The notes below the pieces were generated by a model that was not told where the DNA came from, did not search any database, and was given only the letters and a program-made list of their open reading frames with translations. The position numbers were made by a program, and so were the translations under genes. This document shows, in pieces, positions 14,206 to 25,186 of a DNA stretch of 64,000 nucleotides. Every line of letters begins with the position of its first letter. Position 1 is the stretch's first letter. Source of the DNA: Morchella semilibera. Lineage: Eukaryota > Ascomycota > Pezizomycetes > Pezizales > Morchellaceae. Location: contig WBVU01000003.1 in NCBI GenBank assembly GCA_009192285.1, forward strand, positions 1 through 64,000. Reading direction: 5' to 3'.

Positions 14206-15069
14206 CCGAGTGATAATCTATGATCCAATAAGAAGCTGTGGTTTTGTGTTGTTAATTTGTCTAGAACGCCTCAAATCCTCCATTCCAACACAGGGAAAAC
14301 ACCCGAACAAAAAAATAAAAACCAAAACACTAACGTAGAGTAGATTTAAAAGAAACATAAACACGCTCAAGCTTATCCACCCCCAACCTCCCTCCACTAT
14401 TACTCTCGCCCTATCTCTCCCCGCGGCCTAACCGTCCTCCAGAGGCCGCTGTGTAGAATATTTTTCATGAGTGAACCACGTGAGGATTATATATTCATAC
14501 CTTTGAATGAATACCCATCTCAATGTCCCACGAAGCCATCGGCAATAGACCATCGAGGGATACCAGCAAAGTATTATCGGGCGACGGAACCGAGTGATAA
14601 ATCATGATTTTATCCTCGAGGCGCAAGAATAGAGGATTTTTGTTCAAATATCGGAGAAGAATTGAAGCCTATCATATGTATCGATACACACGAAACTGAC
14701 AAAAAACAAAGATTTCTCATGAATAGGTATTGTACAAGTCACGGCCTAAGGCTCAGAACGGTGATCCAAGCATTTTTTTGTTGAGTAAGGCCGGACCTTA
14801 GGATCCCTTAGTCGAGCTCAACGGGTAAAAGCTGTCCCAAGTCAAAGATCATTATCGGATATGCTGCGGATCCAGAAGCGAACGCCGTAGTGGCAGGTGA
14901 AAAACTAAACTAGAATGAGAATTACAAGGAATTCGCAGGCCCGAGCCAAGCAGGAAGGCCCAGATTTCACTCACATATCAATTCATAATGTTTCATTGCC
15001 GTCCTTGGCAGAGGGATTTATCTTTGCAAAATAGTTAGGGGGAAAGGGCCGAGTGATAGCCTATGATCC
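14206..15069 (+). repeat. Cluster of a dispersed 21-bp motif (three copies)
   Basis: Three near-identical copies of a motif close to CCGAGTGATAATCTATGATC, at 14206-14226, 14589-14609 and 15049-15069. Further copies lie at 7826-7845, 17304-17323, 59304-59325 and 63137-63156, and in reverse at 9798-9818. Diverged reverse-strand versions (ATTATCACTCG) occur inside the G-rich subtelomeric repeats, for example near 50190 and 57855. The copies at 14206 and 15049 are also followed by a related segment ending GCTGTGG. Function unknown. Confidence 0.55.
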
Positions 15070-18000
15070 TAATTCACGGGCTGTGGAATCCAATATCACC
15101 TGTATAATATCAGGCGGAAAATAATCTCTACTCATGTAAGGTGTAATACGTGAGCCCGCACGGCCGTATATAGGGTAAGATAAAGCCACGATCATAGAGT
15201 GGAATCCTAGCCTTTAGTAAGATATCCGCCTTTACAGCAGGTAGCTTAGGATAGATAGATAGATATATCTGCCACACGTCACAAATTAGGAGTTCGGAAT
15301 TTCTATAGGCGAGTGCTTGATGAAAGATTCCTGGGTAGTGGGAGGGGATATCTCACCAGCTACCACCACAGCGCCTAATGTAGAATAGGCAGTTCGATTT
15401 ATCAAGTTGAAGGAATATTCTATGATAAACGGGCAAAAAGCTATCAAATTCATACAGACATGAATAAAGAGTATGGCAACTAACTTAATAAAACGAAGCA
15501 AATAGGACGAGAAACCAGTTCAGGTTCCCCATATCACCATGCGTAGTGAACCTGCCAAATTATGCGGTAAGAACCTGCTTTGTTAGCTTAAAGTTTATGA
15601 AAGAAGTTGGTGATTATCTTAAACATTAGCGCACGTATCATTTTGTCCGTTCGGATGACAAAAGTGGCATTTGTCGGCACACTCCCTCCATGCATGGCGT
15701 CAAGGACAGTACCTGGAGATGCACTTCGTTGAACACACGCATGACTGAGTACCCTGCAAGAAATGTCAATAAATGCCTGTAGCAGCGGTTCAGTGGCATC
15801 TACCTGTCTAAAACCACCGGTTACATCAGCCTTCAAAGCTTGATCCATTAAATGTCCTTTCCAAGGCCTTAGGGATAGGGTTGAAATAGGGGTGGATGTC
15901 TGGATATTCGAGCTTGGGGCAGGAAAACCATTTTCGAGCTACGCTCCACTTAGATACCACTTGGACAAGAGAACCGGGCTCACAACTAGCGATACGTTGA
16001 GTCGCACAGACAATATGCGACCAGTTATATTGTTTCTAACGTTGTTTGAATAAACGTAACTTGGCGACATCCCCTACGGTAATTAACCACACCATCCTTG
16101 ACTTTGACTGTTCTATCGTCTGTGAGTGGCATATTATACGTTGACAGGTTGAAGATAGGTTCTCCGTAACCAGGAATCAATTTTACGGGCCCAAATTTGG
16201 TTGCGGGGTCCTGGTTGAGACAGGAGAGAAGGAGGAAACAGCGACATTTATAGCCGAGATAAAGAGGTCATGTAGGTCTGAACTGGGAGCACGTATATAC
16301 TAACAAATAGCTGACGTGGTAGCATAAGGCTTTTACTGGTTAGCCAAAGAAAATGGCAGAATACGGTTTCTTCCCACCTACTCCCACCCCCACAGTAAGA
16401 AATAAATGGTAGATATATATATTAAGCTCGCGATATAATGAAATAAATATAAAACAAAGAGTTCCGGGTGGATCTTTTTTTTTTATATAAACCCAGGCCC
16501 CCGGACCGCAAGGACAGAGTTACATATAATGGTGTCATGCACCCCACCCATACCGCAACAATACAACAATTTGGCGTATAGACCGTTGCCTACTTAAGTG
16601 TAACGAAAATAGACAATACCAATGCAAACCTGTGCGTGTGGACGCTTGATGGTTCTCTATTGATTTTGACTCGAGAAACCTTGTGAAGTTATTATTTTTG
16701 TTTACTAGTAACAGATATCTATAGCTACATGTATTCCGGGGTGGTTGTCATAGGAACCGGGCCAGCCAGAGATATCGGTGAATGGGTAAAGGTCGTTTTG
16801 ATTTCTAGCGGCCCTAGAGTGAATTTATATTTATAGTGAGAGTAGATAAATCTTGTATACAGGAATACCTGACGGGAAATTGGAATTTATAACGGCTGCG
16901 GGCTAATATTCTGCAAGATGCCGATCTGTTTCTAAGACAAATATAATTACTTGATGATCGATCGGAAGAAAACAACGGCAGGCGCAAATTGCGATGCAGC
17001 AAGAACCTATAGTAAAGCATGATTTATTGAAGCGAGTAACCGCTGCAGCTATTATCTATCTCATACTATGAGTCAAATGGAAACACATTCCATGCATTAG
17101 TTTTGAGGAATGATATAGTTTTATATATCAATTAAGCTCTATACTTCAGGGAGAAATACTATCGGGAAGGAATAGCAGGTACCGGTACAATCTATTGTAG
17201 CCGAAACCTTTTAGGGGTGCTTGGAGCAGCGCTCTCCGGTATCTAATGATCTCATATCTAGACGAGAGGGATTCCTGGTTTGAAGTTCCAGGGGCGGGTA
17301 GGGACGAGTGATTCTCTATGACCGAACCAAAGACTAGACCGTAATTGTTTTAAATACTTTAAGTAAACTAGGAAAAGGTATGGTATCTTTTCCTATGAAT
17401 CTCGGAGGGAGACCCTCGGTTTCATACTTTTCACGCACAAGAACGAACGGCCTGGAAATGCAAGTTACAGGGTTGACCATTCTCGATATCATCTATGACA
17501 ATCCAGTCGAAGGCCTCCAGATGTTTGCCACTATAAGTATTATATGTCGAAAGCCTATCAAACGAGTTTCAAGCGAGAGGGGGGCTTCGGGAGTGGCAGC
17601 CTCCATGGATTATCCACGTAGGAGTGGACATTGAGCAGAGTTTTAGACGTGTGTTTTAAGAAAATACAGATACCAAAGTATCTGCTCGAACTTTCTTTTG
17701 TAGCAATACCTTCTACTATAGCCTAAAGCATAGGTCAGAATGGGCTCATGCGCATGTAACAGATAGTAGGAGATGAAATTGGAATCATGACCGAGATATA
17801 TTTGTACTGCGAGAATACAGATACCCAACGAACGTTTTATGTATATTATTCTATACATCCGCTGATCATGCAAAGGCCACAGATCTTGTGATATATTTTT
17901 TTTAATGCGCTTCACTGAATATCACCCGTGTTTGTTCTTATGGCCGGGAATAATTTCCTTTTGTTAACCTCTATCTGATGATGACTAGTTCTATTAGCAT

Positions 18001-19126
18001 CTCCACTTGCTTATGGGCACTATATCCCGCCCTTTCTGAGGTCTGGATCCTGAGCCGAGTGGTTTTGGTTTATCAGATACCCCATTGCGAACTCAAATCG
18101 AGCTTGAGATTTATCATAGTACATAAATGAACGGATACCGAAGGGCACTACCGGATTCGATTATCAATATATTAGAGACCTTCTTGTAAGTTTCTCGCAA
18201 TAAGATTCGGATTGCAGAAGAACGCGAAAATACCTTTGATCCTCCTTCTGATATACGAACTAAATGGACAGACAGATAAACCAAAATCTGTTGGTACGCA
18301 ACTGGAAAATGATAAGTGGCGGGAAGGGAAGGACTAAGTGAGAAACTATAAGGGTATAATAGGTGGATCGAGATGGGTAAAAATAATTACTCAATCTGAG
18401 GATCAATGAATATACAGGATAAAGATTCTGGCGCAATCTACGAAGAGAGGTAAGCATGTGATTTGACTACGTGGCTGGGTTAGTTAGAATGAGTGTAGTA
18501 AAATGCTGGGAGAGATAAGGCTATGAACACGATCTGAATTATTGTCAATTCCGGAGTGGGAAGCTGTGATATCGTGATATGTGTTTCGGAATACATGTCT
18601 CTCGAGAGAAATTAGAATAGGGATTGAAAGAATGAACCTTTCAAAGCTTATTCTGGGTAAGAGCATTATATCGCTATGCTAGTAGGGGGTAGTATTAGCG
18701 ATGGGGGTATAATTGTGAAACAATGCTTCTTCAAATCGCAAAGTAAATAAGGAGTGATATTAAACCTCTATTTAAATTTCACCTAATCCTCTAAACCTAA
18801 TGCAAAATCCCTACAGTTCTTTTCCAACAATCTAACGAAGCACCCCACCAGCTCTGTTGCACCCAGCTGGTATAGCGAAACAACTTTATTTGATATTAAC
18901 CAAATTCTATAGTCGGGGATAGGTGGGCCCACGGTAATTGCTGTTGAGTAATGTGTCCCGGGGCCAGGCATCAGAGAACCACAAGCCTTTATTCGGTATT
19001 AGTCAAGTAATATAGTGAAAGACGAGCAGACTTACGATAATTCCTCTCAAGTAATGTGTTCCAGAGCCCGGCAACGGATGATTACAAGTGAAGCTGAGGT
19101 AGTAATAAATTTAGTTAAGCAGTATT

Positions 19127-19140
19127 GGGGGGGGGGGGGG
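19127..19140. repeat. Poly-G run (14 bases)
   Basis: An uninterrupted run of 14 G on the + strand, in the G-rich half of the arm and a mirror to the poly-C run at 7482. Confidence 0.85.
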
Positions 19141-19804
19141 ACATACACTTGCTAATTCGTCATACGTAAATGTTCACAAAGACCAAGAGATACAGATCGT
19201 GTATATATACTATGAATGATAAGCAAGATATAAGCAAAAGTAAATGAGTGAGTGGAGTAATACTTTGACGCCATATATTGATATTGACGGCATTAGCAGC
19301 ATTGATCAGGGAAACCTGGGGGCGGGCAGATAAAGAGTTAAAATTATATAGAGAAGGCTAAGAAAATAAATGAAGAAGTGGGAGCGACCGGGAAGATAAA
19401 AGATAACATATTGAGGAGGCATGACTGGGGAGCAGTTAGTCAGGTCGGGAGGAAGAGATTGGAATCATATGGATAGCACTAGCTGCGGGGATCGGGTAGG
19501 AATATTAACTATTCAAGCATTAGTAAAATACAATACGGGATGGGAGATGAATAAAAACCTTTCATCATAAAGATAGATGACCGTCTATTCCACAGTTACT
19601 AAAATATTGAATGAGATACAGAAAAAAAGCGGAGGGAGGGGAGAGAAGAGAAAGAACAAGTTGGGGTGGGGAGAGGGAATAATAGATGACTGGACTTAGA
19701 CGCATAGCGAAGCTAAGTGATAGGAGTCAATGACACCGGAATTATACACGGTGGATGAGATAGGAAGTGAAAGGGTATGGGAGGGGATTGGGATAGGAAA
19801 GAAG

Positions 19805-20990
19805 AACTGGAGTTACAGCAACGGGGGCCAGCCAGTGAATGGAGGAGTAATAGGGGTGGCGCTGGAATTATACGGGATTAGCGAACCAGCAGAAAAGAAA
19901 TAGAAGTGTCGGATCTAGAGCGAAAAGCAGCTAGATAAGTATGAGAGGGGATGGGGGTAGGAAAGGAGAACTGGAGTTACAGTAACGGGACTAGCCAGTG
20001 AATGGGGAGGGGATGAAGATAGGGAAGGGAAACCGGAGTTACAGTAACGGAGACTAGCCAGTGAATGGAATGGGGGGGGGGGTACTGGAATTATACGGGA
20101 TTAGCGAACCAGCATAAGGTGGGATCTAGAGCAAAAAGTAGCTAGATGAGTATGGGAGGGGATGAGGATAGGGAAGGAACACTGGAGTTACAGCAACAGG
20201 GACCAGCCAGTGAATAAAAGAGTAATGGGAGGGGCACTGGAATTATACGGGATTAGCGAACCAGCAGAACTGTGGGATCTAGAGCAAAAAGCATTCAGAT
20301 GAGTATGGGGGGGATGAAGGTAGGAAGGGGACACTGGAGTTACAGCAACGACCAGCCAGTGAATGGGGGGGTGATGGGGAGGCACTGGAATTATACGGGA
20401 TTAGCGAACCAGCAGAAAAGAAATGAAAGTATGGCATCTAGAGCAAAAAGCAGCTAGATGAGTATGGAAGTGGATGAAGGTAGCAAAAGAACACTGGAGT
20501 TACAGTAACGGGGACTAGCCAGTGGGTAAAGGTAGGAAAGGAATACTGGAGTTACAGTAACGGAGACTAGCCAGTGAATGGAAGAGTAATAGAGGGAGGC
20601 ACTGGAATTATACGGGATTAGCGAACCAGCGGAAAAGAAGTGGAAGTGTAGGATATAGAGCAAAAGCAGCTAGATGAGTATGGGAGGGGATGAAGGCAGG
20701 AAAGGGACACTGGAGTTACAGTAACGGGGACTAGCCAGTGAATAAAGGTAGGGAAGGGACACTGGAGTTACAGTAACGGGGACTAGCCAGTGAATGGGGA
20801 TGCTGGAGTTACAGTGGCGGAGACTAGCCAGTGAATGAAGGTAGGAGAGGGACACTGGAGTTACAGTAACGGGGACTAGCCAGTGAATGGAGATACTGGA
20901 GTTACAGTAACGGAGACTAGCCAGTGAATGAAGGAAGGAGAGGGACACTGGAGTTACAGTAACGGGGACTAGCCAGTAAATGGATTGGAT
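19805..20990. repeat. Composite tandem satellite of two unit types
   Basis: Two interleaved units. Unit A carries GGAATTATACGGGATTAGCG followed by AACCAGC, at about 19863, 20088, 20236, 20386 and 20601. Unit B (about 40 bp) carries ACTGGAGTTACAGTAACGG followed by GACTAGCCAGTGAATG, with about 13 copies starting near 19807 and ending near 20980. Between A and B runs a linker containing ATCTAGAGCAAAAAGCAGCTAG. Unit B is a compact hairpin: ACTGG pairs with CCAGT, and GTTAC with GTAAC inside. Reverse-strand open frames across it (such as 20670-21098) only reflect the repeat period. Confidence 0.85.
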
Positions 20991-21991
20991 GATGGATGAA
21001 GACGGAAGGAAGAGGAAGATAGAAAAGTGAGGGAGCTTTATACTCATAAGTGAAAAGACCAGAGTGTTATGCAGGAGATAATGTGAACGTTGCCTCAAAG
21101 ATGCCAGATGGGTGTTTAGACGGTTCTAGACAAGTAAGTTACATTTTACTAATAGCGAATTTAATAAATCTCGATGGAAGGACACCTTGATGATGATGAG
21201 TGATGATGGGACGATTCTATATGATTACTTTGAGAAGCCGGGGAGGCAAGGATTGATGGCCATTGATTTGGCAAAGATTCCGGTAGCAGTACTAGGTGAT
21301 AAAGAGTTCGCTTAATGATGATAGAAATAAATAATATCAAGTATCGGAGATGAAGTAGTAGTTTACCGATGGCTTTTGCGAGATGGTGATGATGAATCTG
21401 GTGATGATTTTGGACAGAGGAGATGAAGAGTGAGGGAAAAGAGAAGCGGGGATGGAGGAGAGGAGGGGTGGAGGGGTGATGGAGGGGCGGGATATAGAGG
21501 TGTTAACATCGGTACCTGCATCTGCACCATACAGATCGGCTTCTTCCGTTACATTTATGCATATCTCAGCCCTACCGTACTTTGGGAGGGGGGTCCTGTC
21601 AAAGGCCAAGTATTTCTCGCTTAATCCCTCCCCCCTAGTTGAGGCTCAATTCTCCACCAACCCGCACCACTCCCCACCTTAATCATCATTACCCGTACAT
21701 CATTGCTTGATCTACTCCGTCCCCATAACTTTCAAGGTCAATCTTAATATTATATTCTCCGGCACATTTATCAGTTTCATGTAAAATGTTTCACTACGCG
21801 CTGGCACCAAGGCCTTTGTCTGTTGATAATCTATCTCAGGTTACCCCACCTCAATGTCTAACTAACTTCAACGTCAACCAAAGCAGGAAGTTTCGCAAAA
21901 CTACCAATCATGCGCCCGCCAGCCCTCGGCAGAGAGAGCCGTTTGGGTGTGGCTTCCAAGGGCTTGGAAACTCCAGTGGCAGAGTCAAGTA
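20991..21991. other. Intergenic stretch without a credible gene
   Basis: A GATGATGA-type simple stretch lies near 21190-21215 and purine-rich DNA near 21410-21490, followed by pyrimidine-rich DNA to about 21780. A 68-codon ATG frame at 21786-21992 has no recognisable motif and ends in subtelomeric repeat sequence, so I do not call it. Confidence 0.5.
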
Positions 21992-22134
21992 ATGAGTGGT
22001 AGTCGTGGTCGTTGTTATAATCGTGGTCGTGGTCGCGGGGTAGTAATCATACTAGAGGTCGAGGTAGTGGTCATAGTGGTGGTGGAGGTGGAGGTGTCGG
22101 TAGGGGCTACAATCACGGTGGACGTGGACGCTGA
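21992..22134 (+). pseudogene. Fragment encoding an RGG-box protein tail, frameshifted
   Basis: From an ATG at 21992 the frame gives a short Arg-Gly-rich peptide with repeated RGRG. After an indel near the GGGG at 22037-22040 another frame continues with RGRGSG, a six-glycine run and GGRGR, ending at TGA 22132-22134. RGG boxes bind RNA in many eukaryotic proteins, so this may be the last part of a captured host gene. No RNA-recognition domain remains. The sequence is low-complexity, so chance GGT-repeat coding is possible. The segmental duplication begins inside it: a second copy of its end lies at 47247-47315. Confidence 0.35.
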
Positions 22135-24185
22135 GTCGGTGGTGGAGGTGAAGGCGGTGGTGGAGGTGGTGGTGTGGAAGCGAATGTGAAGGCAGGGAGC
22201 CATTTAGGTATGGCTCCCATAGTGCGGAGGCCAGTGTAGAGGCAGGGAGCCACCTCGGTAGGGCTTCCTAATCGCTTCCATGCGCCAAAAAAGCATGTCA
22301 TGTAGAGGTGAAGCGATCGAAAGCATGCATTCAATGCAGAATCATAGATTAGCACTCGCCCTAGTTGTGACTCGACATGGAAGGGTTGCGAACGAGAGTT
22401 AACTGCGCCCGACCGCGCCAGGCAGGGAGCCATATGTGTGTAGCTTCGAGATGGCCCTATAGTGCGCGAGCGAGTGCAGAGGCAGGAGCTATTTGGGTGT
22501 GGCTCCATAATAGCTCCCAGGGTATGGAAGCGAGTGTAGAGGCAGAGAGCTATTTTGATACGGCTTCCATAGATCCATGGTGTGGAAACGAGTGTAGGGG
22601 GAGGGAGCCATTTGGGTGTGGCTTCGAGATAGGACGTGAGTGCGGAGGCAGGTAGCCATGTCCGGGTGTGGCTCCATGATGGCTTTCATGGTATGGAAGC
22701 GAGTGTAGGGGAAGGAAGCCATGTTTGGTGTGACTTCCATGGTGCGGTGGCCCGTGTAGAGGCGGGAGGCCTTTCCAGTGTTGCTTCCTAATGGCTTCCA
22801 TGCGCCAAAAAAAGCATTGAGTCGAAAAAGCATGATTCTAGGCGCAGGTGAAGCAGTCTAAAAAAACCGATTCTGCGAGAAGAAAGGATGTTTTCACGCG
22901 CTGAAAAAACATATTTCCATTTGCAGGTGAAGTAGTCGAAAAAGCGTGCTTTCAATACAGAACCAGACACTATCACGATTCACTTGCTCTAGAATCGCAC
23001 CATCTTGTATGCCTCCAAATGTAGGGCCGCGAACGAGGATTCACTGCGCCCGCCCATAACCGGCAGAAGGCCATCAGGTTGTGATTCCATAATGGCTTCC
23101 ATGGACTGAAAGCGAGTGTACAGGCAGGGAGCAACTTAGGTGTGGCTTTCAATGAATTGCCGACTTCAGGGATGGGGTCAGGGCGAGTATAGACCTAGAA
23201 GCCACCCGGGTGGGGGGGATTTGAAGCTTGACTTCCAATTCACACACAAAGCGGAATCAGCCAACTATGTAACAGCTTGGGAGTGTGTAACGCTCAGCTA
23301 AGGAGCCTTTTGTGTGTTGGCTTCGGTTTGGCTTCCAGACTATGGGGGCAGAGTCGGGGCAAGTGTAAAGTGAAGGACAAGAGGCCATTTGGGCATGGCT
23401 TACTAATAGCTTTCATGCTTCAAGAATACACTAGCAGTCTAAATACCACGATTCCAGGCGCAGGTGAAGGAATCGAAAAAGGATGCATTTGATGCAAAAT
23501 CATGGATTATCTCTCACTTCAGAATTGCGCCTCCACATGGAAGGGTGTGAACGAGGGCTAACTGCACCCACCCGTCCTCACTAACTAGCAATGTGGGTAT
23601 GGCCTCCTAATGTCTGCCACATCCTAAGGGCGATTGTAGAGGCAGGGTATGAACAAGAGTTAACTACGCCCGCCCGCGCGCGGCAGGGAGCTATATGTAT
23701 GTGACTTTGAGATTGCCTCTACGGATGACTTCGAGATTGCTTCTACAGTGTGGGGGCGAGTTCAGAACCAGGGAGCCATTTGGGTGTGGCTTCCTAATGG
23801 TTTCTAGATCCTAGGGACGGTGTCAAGACGATCGTATAGGCAGTGGGTACAAGACAGGTTGGGAAGGAACCAGGATAGGGGATTGGGGACACGTTCCTAT
23901 AGCCATGTGCCCACGAGCATGAGTGCGTTGAATTTGTATGCGACCCATAGTCTTCCAGCGTGGCAATATTTTGTACGTATGTGACGTGAACTGGCCACAG
24001 GAGATTGTATGGTCAGGGCGCAAGGGTACATGAATGTGGGGCTGAGTAGGGGACGGGGTTATGACAGAATCGCGCCATTGTGCCTGTACATGTAAGGCCA
24101 CGAACGAGCATTCACTGTGCCCGCCCGTCGGTAGCAATAAGTCATGTGGGTGTGGCTCCCGAACTCGGGGGCAAGTGAGAGTGAG

Positions 24186-24415
24186 TATGTCCTGGGCGTA
24201 TGAGACATTTGCGAAATCTCTCTCATGAATTAGCGTTGCCTTTGTAGGAAGTGATTGACTAGAATAAAGCAGCATCCAGCGAAGTCTATAAGTAATTCCA
24301 AGATCGATAATACAGCAAATAGCTTACCGGGACATATGTTACAGCAAAAATTGGATATCACATAACTTTCATACATGAGAGAGATTTCGTGAATGTCCCA
24401 TACGCCCAGGACATA
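24186..24415. mobile_element. Inverted-repeat element with 42-bp termini
   Basis: A 230-bp element whose ends, 24186-24227 and 24374-24415, are 42-bp inverted repeats with three mismatches; the outer ends begin TATGTCCTGGGCGTATG. The interior is AT-rich and non-coding. A diverged copy of its left half (containing AATCTCTCTCAT, then GGAAGTGATTGACTA) occurs at about 63687-63770, and an identical one sits in the duplicated block at 49367-49596. It behaves like a small non-autonomous DNA element; no clear target duplication is seen. Confidence 0.7.
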
Positions 24416-24552
24416 GAGGGTGAGCGTAGAGGCAGTGGGAGACGTTTTGAGAACGAGCTTGAATGCGTGGAGATTGAGGACACGTTCTTGTGGCCAGGTG
24501 CCTGCGAGTGTAGTGCGAGCGTGCTTGGGAGCTTTGGTAGTGGGGGTGTGTT

Positions 24553-24690
24553 GAATTTGTATGCGACCCGTAGTAGTCCAGCGTGGCAGTATTTTGTATG
24601 TGTATGACACGAACTGGCCTCAGGATATTGTATGGTGGGGGGCAAGGGGTACACGATTGCGGGTCGGAGTAGTGGACGGGGTTTTGACAG
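24553..24690 (+). repeat. Subtelomeric repeat ending TTTTGACAG (reference copy)
   Basis: A typical member of the most regular repeat family in the window, about 140 bp from GAATTTGTATGCGACCC to TTTTGACAG, often preceded by about 130 bp of related sequence (GGACACGTTCTTGTGGCCAG and GCGAGCTTGGG segments). Other copies: 23930-24067, 41901-42025, 42141-42280, 43496-43631, 44165-44302, 44804-44941, 49111-49248, 49734-49872, 50351-50489, 50534-50671. Partial copies: 49873-49939, 50873-50965, and reverse-strand 52927-52966. The 3' end is sharp in all; the 5' end varies. Confidence 0.85.
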
Positions 24691-24789
24691 GGTGTGGGAG
24701 CAAATATAAATGTAGGAAGCCATATGTGTATGGCTTCGAGATAGCCTCTAGGATATGGAAGCGAGTGTAGAGACAGGAAGCCATATGGG

Positions 24790-25083
24790 TGTTGAAATAA
24801 AGGCTTGGCATTGCAACATCGGATATGTGGGAATAATAGTCATGTAATGTGGGATGAGTTATAGATGGAAGAAGGATGATTAGGTAATCAAGGATCACGT
24901 GGATTTAGAAATCATGTATATATAGAGCGACCAAAACCCACCACTGTCTCTGGAACTCCAGCGGCACAATCAGTAACTCTTTGCTATACTCTTTCACTTC
25001 GCGCAACCTTTGCACTTAAGATCACGTGTTCAAACCACACTCTCGTCTTAATACTGCTTTAACCACAAATCATTATTTGTTCA
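24790..25083 (+). repeat. Copia element 5' LTR
   Basis: Begins TGTTGAAATAAAGG and ends TTTGTTCA, the TG..CA form of an LTR, and is followed at once by a Copia-type primer site. It holds a TATA-like stretch (TGTATATATAGAG, about 24912-24924) that could start the element's transcript. It sits in a subtelomeric repeat unit (GGAAGCCATATGGG just before it). The matching 3' LTR is not found, since the element's right end is lost. Confidence 0.65.
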
Positions 25084-25099
25084 GGTTATGAGCCCGGGC
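25084..25099 (+). promoter_or_regulatory. Primer-binding site, half initiator tRNA-Met type
   Basis: GGTTATGAGCCCGGGC directly follows the LTR. It is complementary to the anticodon arm of eukaryotic initiator tRNA-Met (…GGGCTCATAACC…). Copia-group elements are known to prime reverse transcription from an internal half of this tRNA. The match fixes both the LTR end and the element class. Confidence 0.75.
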
Positions 25100-25186
25100 T
25101 TTGCCTATTAAACCCCGCATCAACCCCGCCTACCTCCACAACAACCTCAACTTCAACCTTACAACTCAACCCCTATCTAAACCAAA

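Larger units (their letters stand above)
870..19790. other. Long gene-free subtelomeric arm
   Basis: About 19 kb in which I find no credible gene. The longest open frames are 100-150 codons, lie on both strands, have unstructured translations and show no recognisable motif. It is not a simple satellite. C exceeds G on the + strand to about 8.5 kb, then G exceeds C. A poly-C run (7482-7497), a poly-G run (19127-19140), a MITE-like copy (2221-2330) and scattered copies of a 21-bp motif lie inside. It may be old, mutated repeat DNA. Confidence 0.6.
22066..24691. repeat. Segmental duplication, copy A (2.6 kb)
   Basis: This 2626-bp block recurs at 47247-49873 in the same orientation, offset by 25,181-25,182 bases. 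By eye I count about ten substitutions and one G-run length change, so identity is above 99%. The block consists of subtelomeric repeats: units with GGGAGCCATTTGGGTGTGGC and the near-palindromic pair GGAAGC / GCTTCC, a unit with CGCCAAAAAAGCATG, a unit ending ATTATCACTCG-like, one inverted-repeat element (24186-24415), and two copies of the repeat that ends TTTTGACAG (23930-24067, 24553-24690). Confidence 0.93.

Noticed and set aside
19805-20990. Possible CRISPR-like array
   Set aside because: Spacing between units is irregular and the intervening sequence is itself repeated; the genome is eukaryotic.
20188-21098. Reverse-strand frames with repeated HWLVPVTVTP peptides
   Set aside because: The repeats come from the satellite period; there is no start context, domain or non-repeat part.
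22113-22508. 131-codon reverse frame, also present at 47294-47689
   Set aside because: It reads across repeat units and the antisense of the GGT-rich tract; duplication of a frame here only reflects the duplicated block.
23823-24275. 150-codon reverse frame duplicated at 49004-49456
   Set aside because: It lies in subtelomeric repeats and runs through the inverted-repeat element; no domain.
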